DNA of 64,000 nucleotides from a virus, in the IMG/VR virus record IMGVR_UViG_3300008259_000017, positions 1 through 64,000 of that record; one strand, written 5' to 3'. Of the stretch, positions 21,058-30,300 are shown one piece after another (the stretch's first letter is position 1; every line of letters begins with the position of its first letter). The position numbers were made by a program, and so were the translations under genes. The notes beneath the pieces are model-generated. The model had not been told where the DNA came from. It worked only from the letters and a program-made list of their open reading frames with translations, and made no database searches.

Positions 21058-24000
21058 ATGTCAAAATCATTATTTCCAGGTAAGATAGACTCATCAAAAG
21101 AGTTGCCAATAGTTAGAAACAATGTAACTGAAATAAATGCAGAAGTAATAAATTCCTTAAGGGATGCAATTATTCAGATTGAAAAAACCCTTGGAATAAA
21201 CCCACAGGGTAGCTCAACTGTATCAGAAAGAATATCTGGGATAATGGACTCCTATGGATCTTTGAAAAAAGATGCATTAGATGAGGCGGGAGTTATTTAT
21301 GGACCAATAACAAATGATAATATATCCAAAGTTGCAGCAATTGATGAGGCAAAACTTAAGTTAGACTTTCCTACAAAAGTTCTTCAAACAGAATATTCAT
21401 TGGTAAAAAAAGAGCTTGACAGCTTTATTGCTACATTAACAGAAGTTTCCGCAAAGTTATCATCACATTTAAATGCAAACTCTTCCTCTAGGCATAATTC
21501 AAGAAATATATATGTTTTGGCAAATACTGCAGCTGAAAGTGAGGTTGCACTACAGTCATTTATAGGCGGCTCTTTGGAAGAGTTTATAAATGACTTTTTT
21601 AATTCACATGTTAATTTCCTAGGAAATACATCTCAGGATAATAGATCTCATAATGCTTCACAAATATATTATGATAACTCAAAGACATCATCAGCAATTA
21701 CGTCTGTAGATGTTCAGGGAGCAATTGATGATTTAGCAAGCAAAGAATCTATTCTTCTTAAGACAAATCTTTTTGCAACAAATTCAAATGGAATTCCAAG
21801 GCACTTTAAGGCAATAGATATTTTAAATAATTTAAATGGAAAGTTAATATTAAATAGCTCAGTAGTCACTTACTCTGCAAATAATACATCATTACAAGTT
21901 TTAACTTTTTCAACTCCACAAGCTTTATTATATGATATAGAAAAATTTGACATAGCAGTATTGTCAAATTCTTTTGACATAAATGATGATAAAGAATATC
22001 TAATTTTAGATTACTCACTAGATGGTAGCGGAAATCTTCAATCAATAACTATTTTGGGTGGAACAAAAAATGATTCAATCGAAACATCTTCTGTAGAAAT
22101 AGTTAAAAATCCATATCAATATACAAACATAAATGCTTACAACACAACTGTAAGACCAAGATATAACAGGACAAATACTCCCGACGTAATTGTGGCTCAT
22201 CCAAATTCTGCTACAATTATATCTAGTGGAATCTGCCCAGAGAAAATAAACTCTGCTGTAAAATTTTTAAATTTGGAAATAGATGGGGCCACTTATTCAA
22301 TTGATATGTATGATGTTCTAAACCCATATCAAACTATTGATACTATAGTATGGTCATTAAATACATATTTTTCTGATAACAGAGTTCCAGCATTTGCTTA
22401 TAAACAAAGAGTTTCCAGCTGTTATGAGATTGCAATATCTCATTTGATCCCAACATGGACTGACTCAAGTTTAAATAGGTATATTAAGGTAAAAGAAAGC
22501 AACACAAATGATGCATCCGCTGTATTAGGTTTTTCAAATTTTATAGATAAGGAAATATACGGAAGCTATGGAAATTCCATTTTAATAAATGGAATAACAA
22601 TTTCTGATCCAGGATTTATTTCCTCTTATACTTCTTCAGATGTTGAGCTTGTAGTTGGAACAAATAATGTTTTATTTAATACAGCAAATCCACTACAACT
22701 TGGAATTAAAATTGGAAACTTATGCCATATAGATAACGTTGGAACATATAGAGTAATAGGTGTTTATAGCGGCTATATAGTGCTAGATGATCAAGATTAT
22801 TTATTTACTGCAAATATTGCAGCTGGTGAAAAGTTATTTATATATAGCGGAACAGTTTCACTGGAGGCATTGGAATTCTCAGAGATAGTGGGCCCAGATG
22901 GATCTATATTATTAGATATATTTATGACAGAGCAGTCAAAACTAGGTTATAGCATAAGGGCAACTATAGAGGGGTCACTTCAGGATTCAGCATTTTATGG
23001 TGCAATAACAGATATTTCGAGAAATTATTCAATAGGCCTATCGGATGTTATTACAATATCAACTGCAGGCATTGCAACTGTAGACAATGGACTTGAAACA
23101 TCATCTGGTGACAAGATATATAACTCTGGAGAATATGCTGTAAGATCTCCGGATGGAGCTTCCTTCTATAAGATAAATGTAACTGGAGGCTTCCCCACAG
23201 TTAATACCTCAGTTACTGTAACTGGAGTTTCAGAGGTGGCATATGGAAACTTTCAACTATCAAGGGTGCTTTATTCGACTTCTCTAGGATTTATTTTAGG
23301 AGACTCAAATATTGGAATACCATCTGTATTAGATAAAAGAGCCACTGGAACAACAAACGAGATAATAATTTCTCCTTCATTAATAGAGAAGTATATAGAA
23401 GGTCCAAGATCAGAATTAAGAGGGGATGGAGTTGTAAGTGGAATGGAGGTAACTCTAGCAGACGTTACTCCAACAGAATGCACAATAAGTATATCAGCAG
23501 GGTTTGTTTATATATCAGGAATAAGATACAAGTTTGATGGAATAGAGGAATTGCCATTTACACATGATGGTCTAAATTTTTATATTGTAGTTGACAAGAA
23601 TGGATGTCTAAGAGTTTCGCAGGAAATACAAGAGCCATCAAGTTCTAATTATGTATCGCCATTTTTTGGACTAAGAGTTGCTTATGTTCTATATGCTGAA
23701 TATGTATTATCAAGTTTTACACTTGTAGATCTGCGAAAGAGCATTGCAGCTATAGATAAAAAAATAAATGAAATAATTGTTGCAGAGGAAGAGTCAGCAG
23801 GGCATTTTACATCTATAAAAAAAGCAGTAGATTATGCAAGGGTTTATAAAAAACTCTATGAAGTAAGTGCAAGACCTTCTATTTTAATAAAAAATGGAAC
23901 ATATATAGTAGATGAACCAATATGGCTGGACTTTGATATATCTATATCTGGAAGCGGTCCAGAAACAATAATAACTAAATCTTCTGATATGTTAGATGTT

Positions 24001-24645
24001 TCAAATACATTTTTATCTGTTTTCTCAGAAGATGATTACCAGCATGCAGCATTTATAATTGGCTCTCCTACAGCAGACTATTATCAATCAGAAGATATTG
24101 TTTATGGAATAACTATATCCAATCTGACATGTTTAACACCTAGTGACATTTCTTCTTTAACTAATAGTTATTTTAACTTTTTCTTTTTAATTTTGCAATA
24201 TAAAAATTATAGCGAATTTGCTTCTTATAAGTTTAATAATATAAACTTTATAGGAAACTCATCAATGATGGGAAGCGACAATAATGATCCTGCAACATTA
24301 AATGGCGAAAGGCAAGATCTTTCAATTGTATTTGCTAATGCACATGGACAGCCATACCCTCCAACATACGGAGCTTTGTTTGTAAGTAATTGTTTCTTTA
24401 GCTATTCTGGAACCGAATGGGCAGCTCTTGGTTGCTTATTTACCTATGCAGGCATTTATGCTATAAGGGACGTAATTATAACTTCAAATATTTTTAAAAA
24501 ATGCTCACCAAATATAGAAAATGTAGCATCAGGAGATTATGAAATTTTTGGAATCTCTGATAACTATACGCTAACAAATCCCTCTGTTTCGATCCCATTC
24601 TTGGAATCTGAAATTATTGTTGCTAACAATGCTACAGCTGATTAA
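21058..24645 (+). CDS. Tail fibre/spike protein with beta-helix (1195 aa, paralogue B)
   Basis: Same architecture as the preceding protein up to the beta-helix: anchor (residues 1-140, VIYGPITNDNISKVAAIDEA, LDFPTKVLQTEYSL), beta modules with conserved landmarks (SNGIPRH, ILGFSNFIDKEIYGS-like, GDGVVSGMEV), and the pectin-lyase-like region from about 907 (AGHFTSIKKAVDYARVYKKL; ILIKNGTYIVDEPIW). It ends right after the beta-helix (ATAD) and lacks the shaft and KSF..HP tip of paralogue A. So a duplication was followed by loss or gain of the distal tip. Ribosome site AAGGA overlaps the end of the upstream gene, three bases between genes. Both probably attach to the same baseplate site, as two alternative or heteromeric spikes. 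Confidence 0.75.
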   Translation: MSKSLFPGKIDSSKELPIVRNNVTEINAEVINSLRDAIIQIEKTLGINPQGSSTVSERISGIMDSYGSLKKDALDEAGVIYGPITNDNISKVAAIDEAKLKLDFPTKVLQTEYSLVKKELDSFIATLTEVSAKLSSHLNANSSSRHNSRNIYVLANTAAESEVALQSFIGGSLEEFINDFFNSHVNFLGNTSQDNRSHNASQIYYDNSKTSSAITSVDVQGAIDDLASKESILLKTNLFATNSNGIPRHFKAIDILNNLNGKLILNSSVVTYSANNTSLQVLTFSTPQALLYDIEKFDIAVLSNSFDINDDKEYLILDYSLDGSGNLQSITILGGTKNDSIETSSVEIVKNPYQYTNINAYNTTVRPRYNRTNTPDVIVAHPNSATIISSGICPEKINSAVKFLNLEIDGATYSIDMYDVLNPYQTIDTIVWSLNTYFSDNRVPAFAYKQRVSSCYEIAISHLIPTWTDSSLNRYIKVKESNTNDASAVLGFSNFIDKEIYGSYGNSILINGITISDPGFISSYTSSDVELVVGTNNVLFNTANPLQLGIKIGNLCHIDNVGTYRVIGVYSGYIVLDDQDYLFTANIAAGEKLFIYSGTVSLEALEFSEIVGPDGSILLDIFMTEQSKLGYSIRATIEGSLQDSAFYGAITDISRNYSIGLSDVITISTAGIATVDNGLETSSGDKIYNSGEYAVRSPDGASFYKINVTGGFPTVNTSVTVTGVSEVAYGNFQLSRVLYSTSLGFILGDSNIGIPSVLDKRATGTTNEIIISPSLIEKYIEGPRSELRGDGVVSGMEVTLADVTPTECTISISAGFVYISGIRYKFDGIEELPFTHDGLNFYIVVDKNGCLRVSQEIQEPSSSNYVSPFFGLRVAYVLYAEYVLSSFTLVDLRKSIAAIDKKINEIIVAEEESAGHFTSIKKAVDYARVYKKLYEVSARPSILIKNGTYIVDEPIWLDFDISISGSGPETIITKSSDMLDVSNTFLSVFSEDDYQHAAFIIGSPTADYYQSEDIVYGITISNLTCLTPSDISSLTNSYFNFFFLILQYKNYSEFASYKFNNINFIGNSSMMGSDNNDPATLNGERQDLSIVFANAHGQPYPPTYGALFVSNCFFSYSGTEWAALGCLFTYAGIYAIRDVIITSNIFKKCSPNIENVASGDYEIFGISDNYTLTNPSVSIPFLESEIIVANNATAD

Positions 24646-24665
24646 ACTAGGGTTGGCGGTAGAAA

Positions 24666-25151
24666 ATGGAAAAAGAATATTCAGCTATAGACATAATTTA
24701 TAATCTTTATGAAAAATTTGAATCTTTTGAAAAAAGATTGCAAGCAATAGACGACAATATTAAAATACTTAACAATAAAGTTACCAAGATAAACAAGGTT
24801 GGAAATCAGCTTGTTGAGCATAAGCCAACTGCAATGCCTGCAAACCCTGTTGTGCAGGAGGACTTGGTGCAAGATATTAAGGTTGGAACACCAGAAAAGT
24901 TGGTACTTGGATCTGTAAAAGTTTTTGGATATATAGTAAACAGAATGAAGGAGCCAGTTCAGGATGTTGTTATAAATATATATGATAATGAAAATAAGTT
25001 GATTAAATCTGCAAAATCTAATGGCGATGGATATTGGGACTTTAGACTTCCCTCTGGAAGCTATTCAATGCAATATATTCATTCTAAATTTAAACCAATA
25101 AATAGAACTATAAAAATTCCAGAAAATGTAAAAGAATTTGAGGTAAGGTAA
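24666..25151 (+). CDS. Coiled coil plus carboxypeptidase-regulatory-like domain (161 aa)
   Basis: Residues 1-48 form a helical coiled coil (KFESFEKRLQAIDDNIK). Residues about 78-161 look like a CarboxypepD_reg/Ig-like sandwich (GSVKVFGYIVNRMKEPVQDV, NGDGYWDFRLPSGSYSMQY). In phages such domains decorate baseplates, fibres or tubes and help binding. The start follows GGCGGTAG; the stop overlaps the next ATG by one base (TAATG). Position between fibres and sheath suggests an accessory baseplate or fibre-attachment protein. Domain identity is by pattern. Confidence 0.6.
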   Translation: MEKEYSAIDIIYNLYEKFESFEKRLQAIDDNIKILNNKVTKINKVGNQLVEHKPTAMPANPVVQEDLVQDIKVGTPEKLVLGSVKVFGYIVNRMKEPVQDVVINIYDNENKLIKSAKSNGDGYWDFRLPSGSYSMQYIHSKFKPINRTIKIPENVKEFEVR

Positions 25152-25504
25152 TGTTTTCAATTTCAATAAAAACTAATGAAACAATAAATGATATATTATC
25201 TTCAACAGTTAATACAATTAATAGCTATATAAAAACTAAATTGTCAAAAAAGACATCACTAATTAGTGATGAAAAAATTGTAAATATAACCTCTGGAAAT
25301 ATACTTTCTAATAGAGATCCAGAAAAAGTTGTTGCAGAAATAAATTTTAAATATGAATTCTTAATAGATAAAGATAAGCTTGAAGATAAAGAAGAATTAG
25401 ATAAGTTTATTTTTTACATAAAAAAATGTATATCTAATCTTTCTGATATAGAAAAGGAGATGTATATTCCTTTGCATATGAGAGGTAAAGCTGATGATAG
25501 ATGA
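25151..25504 (+). CDS. Hypothetical protein before the tail genes (117 aa)
   Basis: Not recognised. Mixed alpha/beta, Lys- and Asp-rich (DKDKLEDKEELDKF), no membrane segment. It is coupled upstream by TAATG and overlaps the next gene by 11 bases. The coding sequence contains an exact 18-bp DNA palindrome (25254-25271). Location just before a tail-terminator candidate and the sheath suggests a tail-completion or assembly role, without proof. Confidence 0.6.
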   Translation: MFSISIKTNETINDILSSTVNTINSYIKTKLSKKTSLISDEKIVNITSGNILSNRDPEKVVAEINFKYEFLIDKDKLEDKEELDKFIFYIKKCISNLSDIEKEMYIPLHMRGKADDR

Positions 25505-26303
25505 GATTAATTTGCCAGGACTTGGAACGAATGCTGACCACATCGTTTACTCAAGTTATTTTAATGATAATCATATAATTCAGCAAACTGCAATAGTCCA
25601 TCCAAAGTTTTTACTTATAGATGGACTTAGAAAAGTTTTCAGATCAGATTCTATCTATACATATAGAGATGATCAATATGGTTATCCATTGACTCCAGAC
25701 TTGACAGGCCTGACAATTGATTCTCCATTAACAACAAAAATTTTAATATCAGATTCCTATAGATATGAAACAAAATTTTATCCCGCTATAATAATAAAAG
25801 CATCAGGCGGATCTTACAAGCCAAACTCATTTAACCAAGACATGACCCTTAAATACAGGCATGATGTGATAACAAATGAGTTTGGTGGAAGAAGAAATGT
25901 TTCTACTCCAACCCACAGAGTTTACTCTGGAAGGTGGGAGTTGGGATTTGACATACAGATATATTCAGAAAGTTTATCAGAATTAAATGAACTTGTTGAT
26001 ATAACTTCTCTTATTTTACAATTTACTTTGTTTAATGAACTCAGATCTTCAGGACTTGTTATAACCAGATTAAATATTGGATCTGAAAATGCAGAGGCAT
26101 ATGCTAATGATTATGTATATAATACTAGTATAACACTGAATACACTCTCTGAGTGGAGAGCTGAAATACCTATAGATAATTTAGTTGAAAAAATAGTTTT
26201 GAAAATTGAACCAACTTTTCACAGAGTGCCTGGAACGACTGCTTTATCACCTGAACTTACTAGTAAGTATAAAGATATATTAGAAATTACACAGATAACA
26301 TAA
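25494..26303 (+). CDS. Putative tail terminator/sheath-completion protein (269 aa)
   Basis: Beta strands alternate with a long helix (SLSELNELVDITSLILQFTL), followed by strands ending in SEWRAEIPIDN. This helix-then-strand arrangement, with an edge strand where an aromatic residue leads into the C-terminal region, is reminiscent of tail terminator proteins (gp15/gpU type). The gene sits directly upstream of the sheath gene, as tail terminators often do. ATG 25494 is within the previous gene and follows GAGAGGTAAAGC. No database check was possible, so the role is moderate-confidence inference; a neck protein is the alternative. Confidence 0.5.
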   Translation: MIDEINLPGLGTNADHIVYSSYFNDNHIIQQTAIVHPKFLLIDGLRKVFRSDSIYTYRDDQYGYPLTPDLTGLTIDSPLTTKILISDSYRYETKFYPAIIIKASGGSYKPNSFNQDMTLKYRHDVITNEFGGRRNVSTPTHRVYSGRWELGFDIQIYSESLSELNELVDITSLILQFTLFNELRSSGLVITRLNIGSENAEAYANDYVYNTSITLNTLSEWRAEIPIDNLVEKIVLKIEPTFHRVPGTTALSPELTSKYKDILEITQIT

Positions 26304-26366
26304 CTATGTTTTTAATTACAACTACTAATAATAATAAAATTATTGTAAAGCATATCGGAGGATTTG

Positions 26367-29300
26367 ATGGCTAATATTCCAGGTATTTCAGGATACATTC
26401 AACCTGGCGCATTCGCAAGGGATAGAGTAATTTCTAAGGCAGCTAGTATTCCTGGCGGCCTAAGAGTTGCTGCTATCATGGGCGAAGGAATGAGAGAAGA
26501 GGTTATAGTAGAATCCGCTGTAGGTGGCGGAGAAGACGGAGTTGCATCATGCTCTCCAAGTGGAAGCGGAGAAAGTAGATACTTTAAGTTATCAAGATTT
26601 CCAGTAGTCTCTGGTAGAACAGAGCTGTATCTAAATGGTACAAAGCTATTTGGAAAGGAAGAAGTTGTTGATGAATCAGTTTTATCATCTGAATATGATT
26701 ACAGACTGGACATAGAAACAGGCTGTATTGAACTTCAGAAGGCAACAATAAAAGATCAAAATGGAAAAGTATATTCAGCAAGCGGAACAAATGTTGGAAA
26801 CGGAATAATTCCAGATTCACAGTCAGATGCATGTCAGACTGTAGATATAGTTGATTCATCAGCACCAACAGAAAGGTGGACTCTAAAGTGTGTCTCAGTT
26901 GTAAGAGACTCATCTGGATCACCAATTCCAGGAAGAGCTACTTTTTCAGTAACCGGTTCTTCATCAGGACAGGTATATGACGATGCAGGAAGTCCAATAT
27001 TTTTCCATAGCACTTACTTTACATCATCAAGTGGAGCAGTATCTGGAAATGCAGATCCATCAGTAGACGGCTATGTTGTAGCATCTTCAGATGGATATGG
27101 ACTAGCATCTCCAATAGCAGATGGTGGAGCAACACCAACAACTACAAATACAGTAACAATTCCAGCCGATTTAGTATCAGATGGTCAGGCCCTTGTAGGC
27201 GATTATCTAGTTCTAGATGATGGTACATATGGACAAATTTCATCAATATCATATGACTCTGGATCATCAGAAACCACGATAGTTGTATCAACAGACTCTC
27301 TAGGCAGCGTTGGCGATACAGTAGACTGGAAGATTAGAGCTGTAAACGCATTTGTAGATCAAACAATGGGCGGAAGCTTTACAGGTCTAGACCTAGGAAA
27401 GATCTTAGTTGTATGTCCAGCGGGAAATTTTGCAGGTGGTAAATTTTTAATTACAAAGGTAACTTCCAATACAACAGTGAGAGTAGAAAAGTATGGAGAG
27501 CCTGGAGTAGTTTATCCTTCGCAGGAAGCTACCGACACTGCTGTAGGTTTGGCTTACGAAGACTTAACTTTCTACATGGTAGAGACAAACGGTATAATTC
27601 AGGCAGGAATACAAGAGGGTGCTATTTCTTTCGAAGTTGGTGATAGACTATTTATTGATGTTTCATCTAGAGCAATGGGCCCAGGCGATAGACTAGTTGC
27701 AAACTATATATATGAAGCAGATTTGAATGATCCAGAGTTATTTACAGATGCAGAATCATTATTTGCAAAGCATGGTTTTCCATCAGTAGAAAACACTTTA
27801 TCATTGGGAGCACAGATTGCATTTGAAAATGGTGCACCAGCAATTCTAGCTGTTCAGTGCAAGCCTTCAATTCCAAGAAGAACTTCTGCAACTCTATTAT
27901 CACAGATAAGCGCAGCCGGCGTTGGAGGCTTTACAGGCTGTCTATCATCAGGTGGTGTAGCAGATGATTCGCTATGTGGATTGGAAGACTTAAGATTTAT
28001 TATTCCAACTCCTACAACTGGTCTTCTAAAAGGAAGACCAGCACAGGATACAAGAGTAAATATATTTATAAAGAGAAGCGGAGTAGAGACTCAAATATTC
28101 CCAAATAAGGTCGATTTCTATAATAGTCAACTAGAGACTGATGCTCAGCAGCTAGCGTTTATTTCAGGTGATGAGAATCCATACTCATACACAATAGTAA
28201 ATAGTGATACAAATACTTTATTTACTGGAGAGGACGGAGTTCTCACAACTGGAATAGCCGGAACAACATTCTCAAGCTTGTTTATCAATCTTGATAGAGA
28301 TCATGTTGGATCAACAATAGTAATCGAATCTATGGAAGATGCATTAACTGGAACTGTTTACACTAGCGTAGCTGATATTTCAGAGCAGCTATACGGTGTA
28401 GGCTTAGGAGTAACCGAAACAGCAGAGGTTGTAATAGATAGTATAACATCTGATACAAAAGCAGTTGTAATTGGTGCAGAATCAAATACACTAACTGTTT
28501 CTGATAAGTTTGTAAATATTCAATTCTTTATAAAAGGAGAGAATACATCAAATGTTAGTGCATCATTACTACTTCACAAAGATCTAGTAAAGAGCGGAAC
28601 CTTAAAGAAGGGAGACGGAATTAGGATCACCTATATTGATGAGAATGATTCAAACTTCTATGATACAAATTGGTTTACAGCATTTGAGAAGCTAGAGGCT
28701 GTAGATGCTCAAATTATAGTTCCACTTCCTTCAAGCACAATTTCTGCTATATTCCAGTCAGCAGTAACACACTGCGAGACAATGTCATCTATTGCAAACA
28801 GAAAAGAAAGAGTTGCAATTATAGGCGCTCAATCAGGCCTGTCAACTGATGCAATCTTAGGTCTAAAAGATGTTGCAGTAGAAGATATTGGAATTATAGA
28901 AGGAATTCAGGGAGATGATCCTCTAGAGCTTCTTTCTGGAGATGTAGAGGACTTGGCAGATTACAAACTAAGTAACTCATATGATAGCAGCAGAGCAGTA
29001 TATCTATATCCAGATTCAATCGTAAGAAATGTATCAGGTACAAATGTACAGTTGCACGGATTCTATATGGCAACAGCAGTAGCCGGATTACTATCAGCAA
29101 ACCAGAATGTTTCAATTCCAATAACAAACAAGAGCCTAACCGGATTCTCTCTAACAAGAGATAAAGTATATAGGCCAGTAATACTAGACAAGCTAGGTGG
29201 AGAAGGAGCAACAGTCGTTCAGCCAATTCCAGGTGGCGGAAGAATTCTAGCAGGAAGAACCACAAGTCAGTCAGGTATTGTAGAGGAAGAGGAGATCTCA

Positions 29301-29576
29301 ATAGTCTTTATTAGAGATAGAGTAAAGCAGGTACTAAGAAATTCACTAAAATCATTTATTGGTGGAGTTCAGGGTCCAGATACTCTAAGTCTAATGTCAG
29401 CAAAAGTAAAGACAATTATGACAGGTCTTTCATCACAGGGTCTAATAACATCATTTTCTAATATCAGAGTTGCAAGAGATAAGGTCGATCCAAGACAGCT
29501 AAATGTATTCTTACAGTTCGTACCAGCATACCCAATCAACTTCGTATTTATTGACATTGAAATCGGAATAGCATAA
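26367..29576 (+). CDS. Contractile tail sheath protein (1069 aa, enlarged)
   Basis: N-terminal residues 1-50 (GISGYIQPGAFARD, GGLRVAAIMGEG) and the C-terminal third are typical of phage sheath proteins: FAKHGFPSVENTLSLGAQIA at about 460, and after about 935 KLGGEGATVVQPIPGGGRIL, VKQVLRNSLKSFIGG, and a final beta strand FVFIDIEIGIA. Sheath proteins usually have 400-700 residues; here about 50-450 and 500-800 hold extra Gly/Ser-rich beta domains, probably exposed on the tail surface. Start ATG 26367 is chosen because GGAGGA (26357-26362) is correctly spaced; the in-frame TTG 26364 is too near. Codons partly show the CTA/CAG bias of abundant proteins. It forms the outer contractile layer around the tube. 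Confidence 0.93.
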   Translation: MANIPGISGYIQPGAFARDRVISKAASIPGGLRVAAIMGEGMREEVIVESAVGGGEDGVASCSPSGSGESRYFKLSRFPVVSGRTELYLNGTKLFGKEEVVDESVLSSEYDYRLDIETGCIELQKATIKDQNGKVYSASGTNVGNGIIPDSQSDACQTVDIVDSSAPTERWTLKCVSVVRDSSGSPIPGRATFSVTGSSSGQVYDDAGSPIFFHSTYFTSSSGAVSGNADPSVDGYVVASSDGYGLASPIADGGATPTTTNTVTIPADLVSDGQALVGDYLVLDDGTYGQISSISYDSGSSETTIVVSTDSLGSVGDTVDWKIRAVNAFVDQTMGGSFTGLDLGKILVVCPAGNFAGGKFLITKVTSNTTVRVEKYGEPGVVYPSQEATDTAVGLAYEDLTFYMVETNGIIQAGIQEGAISFEVGDRLFIDVSSRAMGPGDRLVANYIYEADLNDPELFTDAESLFAKHGFPSVENTLSLGAQIAFENGAPAILAVQCKPSIPRRTSATLLSQISAAGVGGFTGCLSSGGVADDSLCGLEDLRFIIPTPTTGLLKGRPAQDTRVNIFIKRSGVETQIFPNKVDFYNSQLETDAQQLAFISGDENPYSYTIVNSDTNTLFTGEDGVLTTGIAGTTFSSLFINLDRDHVGSTIVIESMEDALTGTVYTSVADISEQLYGVGLGVTETAEVVIDSITSDTKAVVIGAESNTLTVSDKFVNIQFFIKGENTSNVSASLLLHKDLVKSGTLKKGDGIRITYIDENDSNFYDTNWFTAFEKLEAVDAQIIVPLPSSTISAIFQSAVTHCETMSSIANRKERVAIIGAQSGLSTDAILGLKDVAVEDIGIIEGIQGDDPLELLSGDVEDLADYKLSNSYDSSRAVYLYPDSIVRNVSGTNVQLHGFYMATAVAGLLSANQNVSIPITNKSLTGFSLTRDKVYRPVILDKLGGEGATVVQPIPGGGRILAGRTTSQSGIVEEEEISIVFIRDRVKQVLRNSLKSFIGGVQGPDTLSLMSAKVKTIMTGLSSQGLITSFSNIRVARDKVDPRQLNVFLQFVPAYPINFVFIDIEIGIA

Positions 29577-29586
29577 GGAGTAAAAA

Positions 29587-30225
29587 ATGGCATCTTATCC
29601 ATATACAGGAACTTTGTTTGACTCAGAAGCAGTCACTGGTGCAAAAACAAGAACTGGTTTAAGTACTCAGGTTGTTGTTTATGTAAATAATCAGCCAGTA
29701 GGCGCAATTCAAAACTTTCAGGAAAGTCAGGGAAGACCTACACAGAGAATAAAGGAAGTAGGAACAGATGGGACAATAGAAATTGTACCTACCGGTGTTG
29801 CAACAGTAGACCTCACAGTAAATCGAATCTACTTCGATGGTCTGTCACTTCCAGAGTCTATGGCAAGAGGATTCAGAAATATCCATGCTCAAAGAATTCC
29901 TTTTGATATAGTTGTAATTGATAGATTTACTGGAACAGAAGATGAGGGTGGAGCAATAGTAACAACCTATCATAACTGCTGGTTTAAATCACTCGGAAAA
30001 TCATATTCTGCAGATAACTATTTGATAACAGAAAATTGTAATATAGAAGTAGAGTCTATAAGCACTGAAAGAAATGGAGCACCAGTTGCTTCAAGTCAAG
30101 GAGTTGGAGGCGGAAGAGACTTAGGATCTGAAGGTAGACAGATTGATGCAGTTGAGCAGGCTGCTGATTATGGAACCTACAGAGGAAGCTTGGACTTCCC
30201 AGGCCTAATAAAAGCAGCATTCTAA
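29587..30225 (+). CDS. Tail tube protein (212 aa)
   Basis: Follows the sheath by 10 bases with an AAGGAG ribosome site, the classic sheath-tube order. The sequence has tube-like features: VGAIQNFQESQGRPTQRIKE and VGTDGTIEIVPTGVATVDLT (strand-turn-strand with a charged N-terminal loop), HAQRIPFDIVVID, CWFKSLGKSYSADNYLITEN. Size is slightly above T4-type tube proteins (160-210). The C-terminus is disordered and Gly-rich (GVGGGRDLGSEGRQ). Hexamers stack into the inner tube. A strong terminator follows. Confidence 0.85.
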   Translation: MASYPYTGTLFDSEAVTGAKTRTGLSTQVVVYVNNQPVGAIQNFQESQGRPTQRIKEVGTDGTIEIVPTGVATVDLTVNRIYFDGLSLPESMARGFRNIHAQRIPFDIVVIDRFTGTEDEGGAIVTTYHNCWFKSLGKSYSADNYLITENCNIEVESISTERNGAPVASSQGVGGGRDLGSEGRQIDAVEQAADYGTYRGSLDFPGLIKAAF

Positions 30226-30243
30226 GTAAATAAAATATTTACA

Positions 30244-30270
30244 AAAAACCCCTCTAAATGAGGGGTTTTT
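30244..30270 (+). terminator. Rho-independent terminator after the tail tube gene
   Basis: AAAAACCCCTC (30244-30254) pairs perfectly with GAGGGGTTTTT (30260-30270) around TAAAT. It separates high-output sheath/tube transcription from the lower-output chaperone and tape-measure genes. Confidence 0.93.
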
Positions 30271-30273
30271 ATT

Positions 30274-30282
30274 TGGTATAAT
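30274..30282 (+). promoter_or_regulatory. Candidate extended -10 promoter for the chaperone genes
   Basis: TGGTATAAT is an exact extended -10 (TGnTATAAT), placed 19 bases before ATG 30301 and just after the terminator. The expected -35 region falls in the terminator stem and shows no TTGACA match, so recognition would rely on the extended -10. The transcript start would be near 30289. Confidence 0.4.
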
Positions 30283-30300
30283 CTAGCAAAGGGTATTGAT

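Noticed and set aside
26364-26366. TTG as start of the sheath protein
   Set aside because: It is only one base from GGAGGA; ATG 26367 has proper spacing.
28894-29301. 135-aa - strand frame inside the sheath gene
   Set aside because: Leu-rich shadow of the CTA/AGA-rich sheath codons; no initiation signal.
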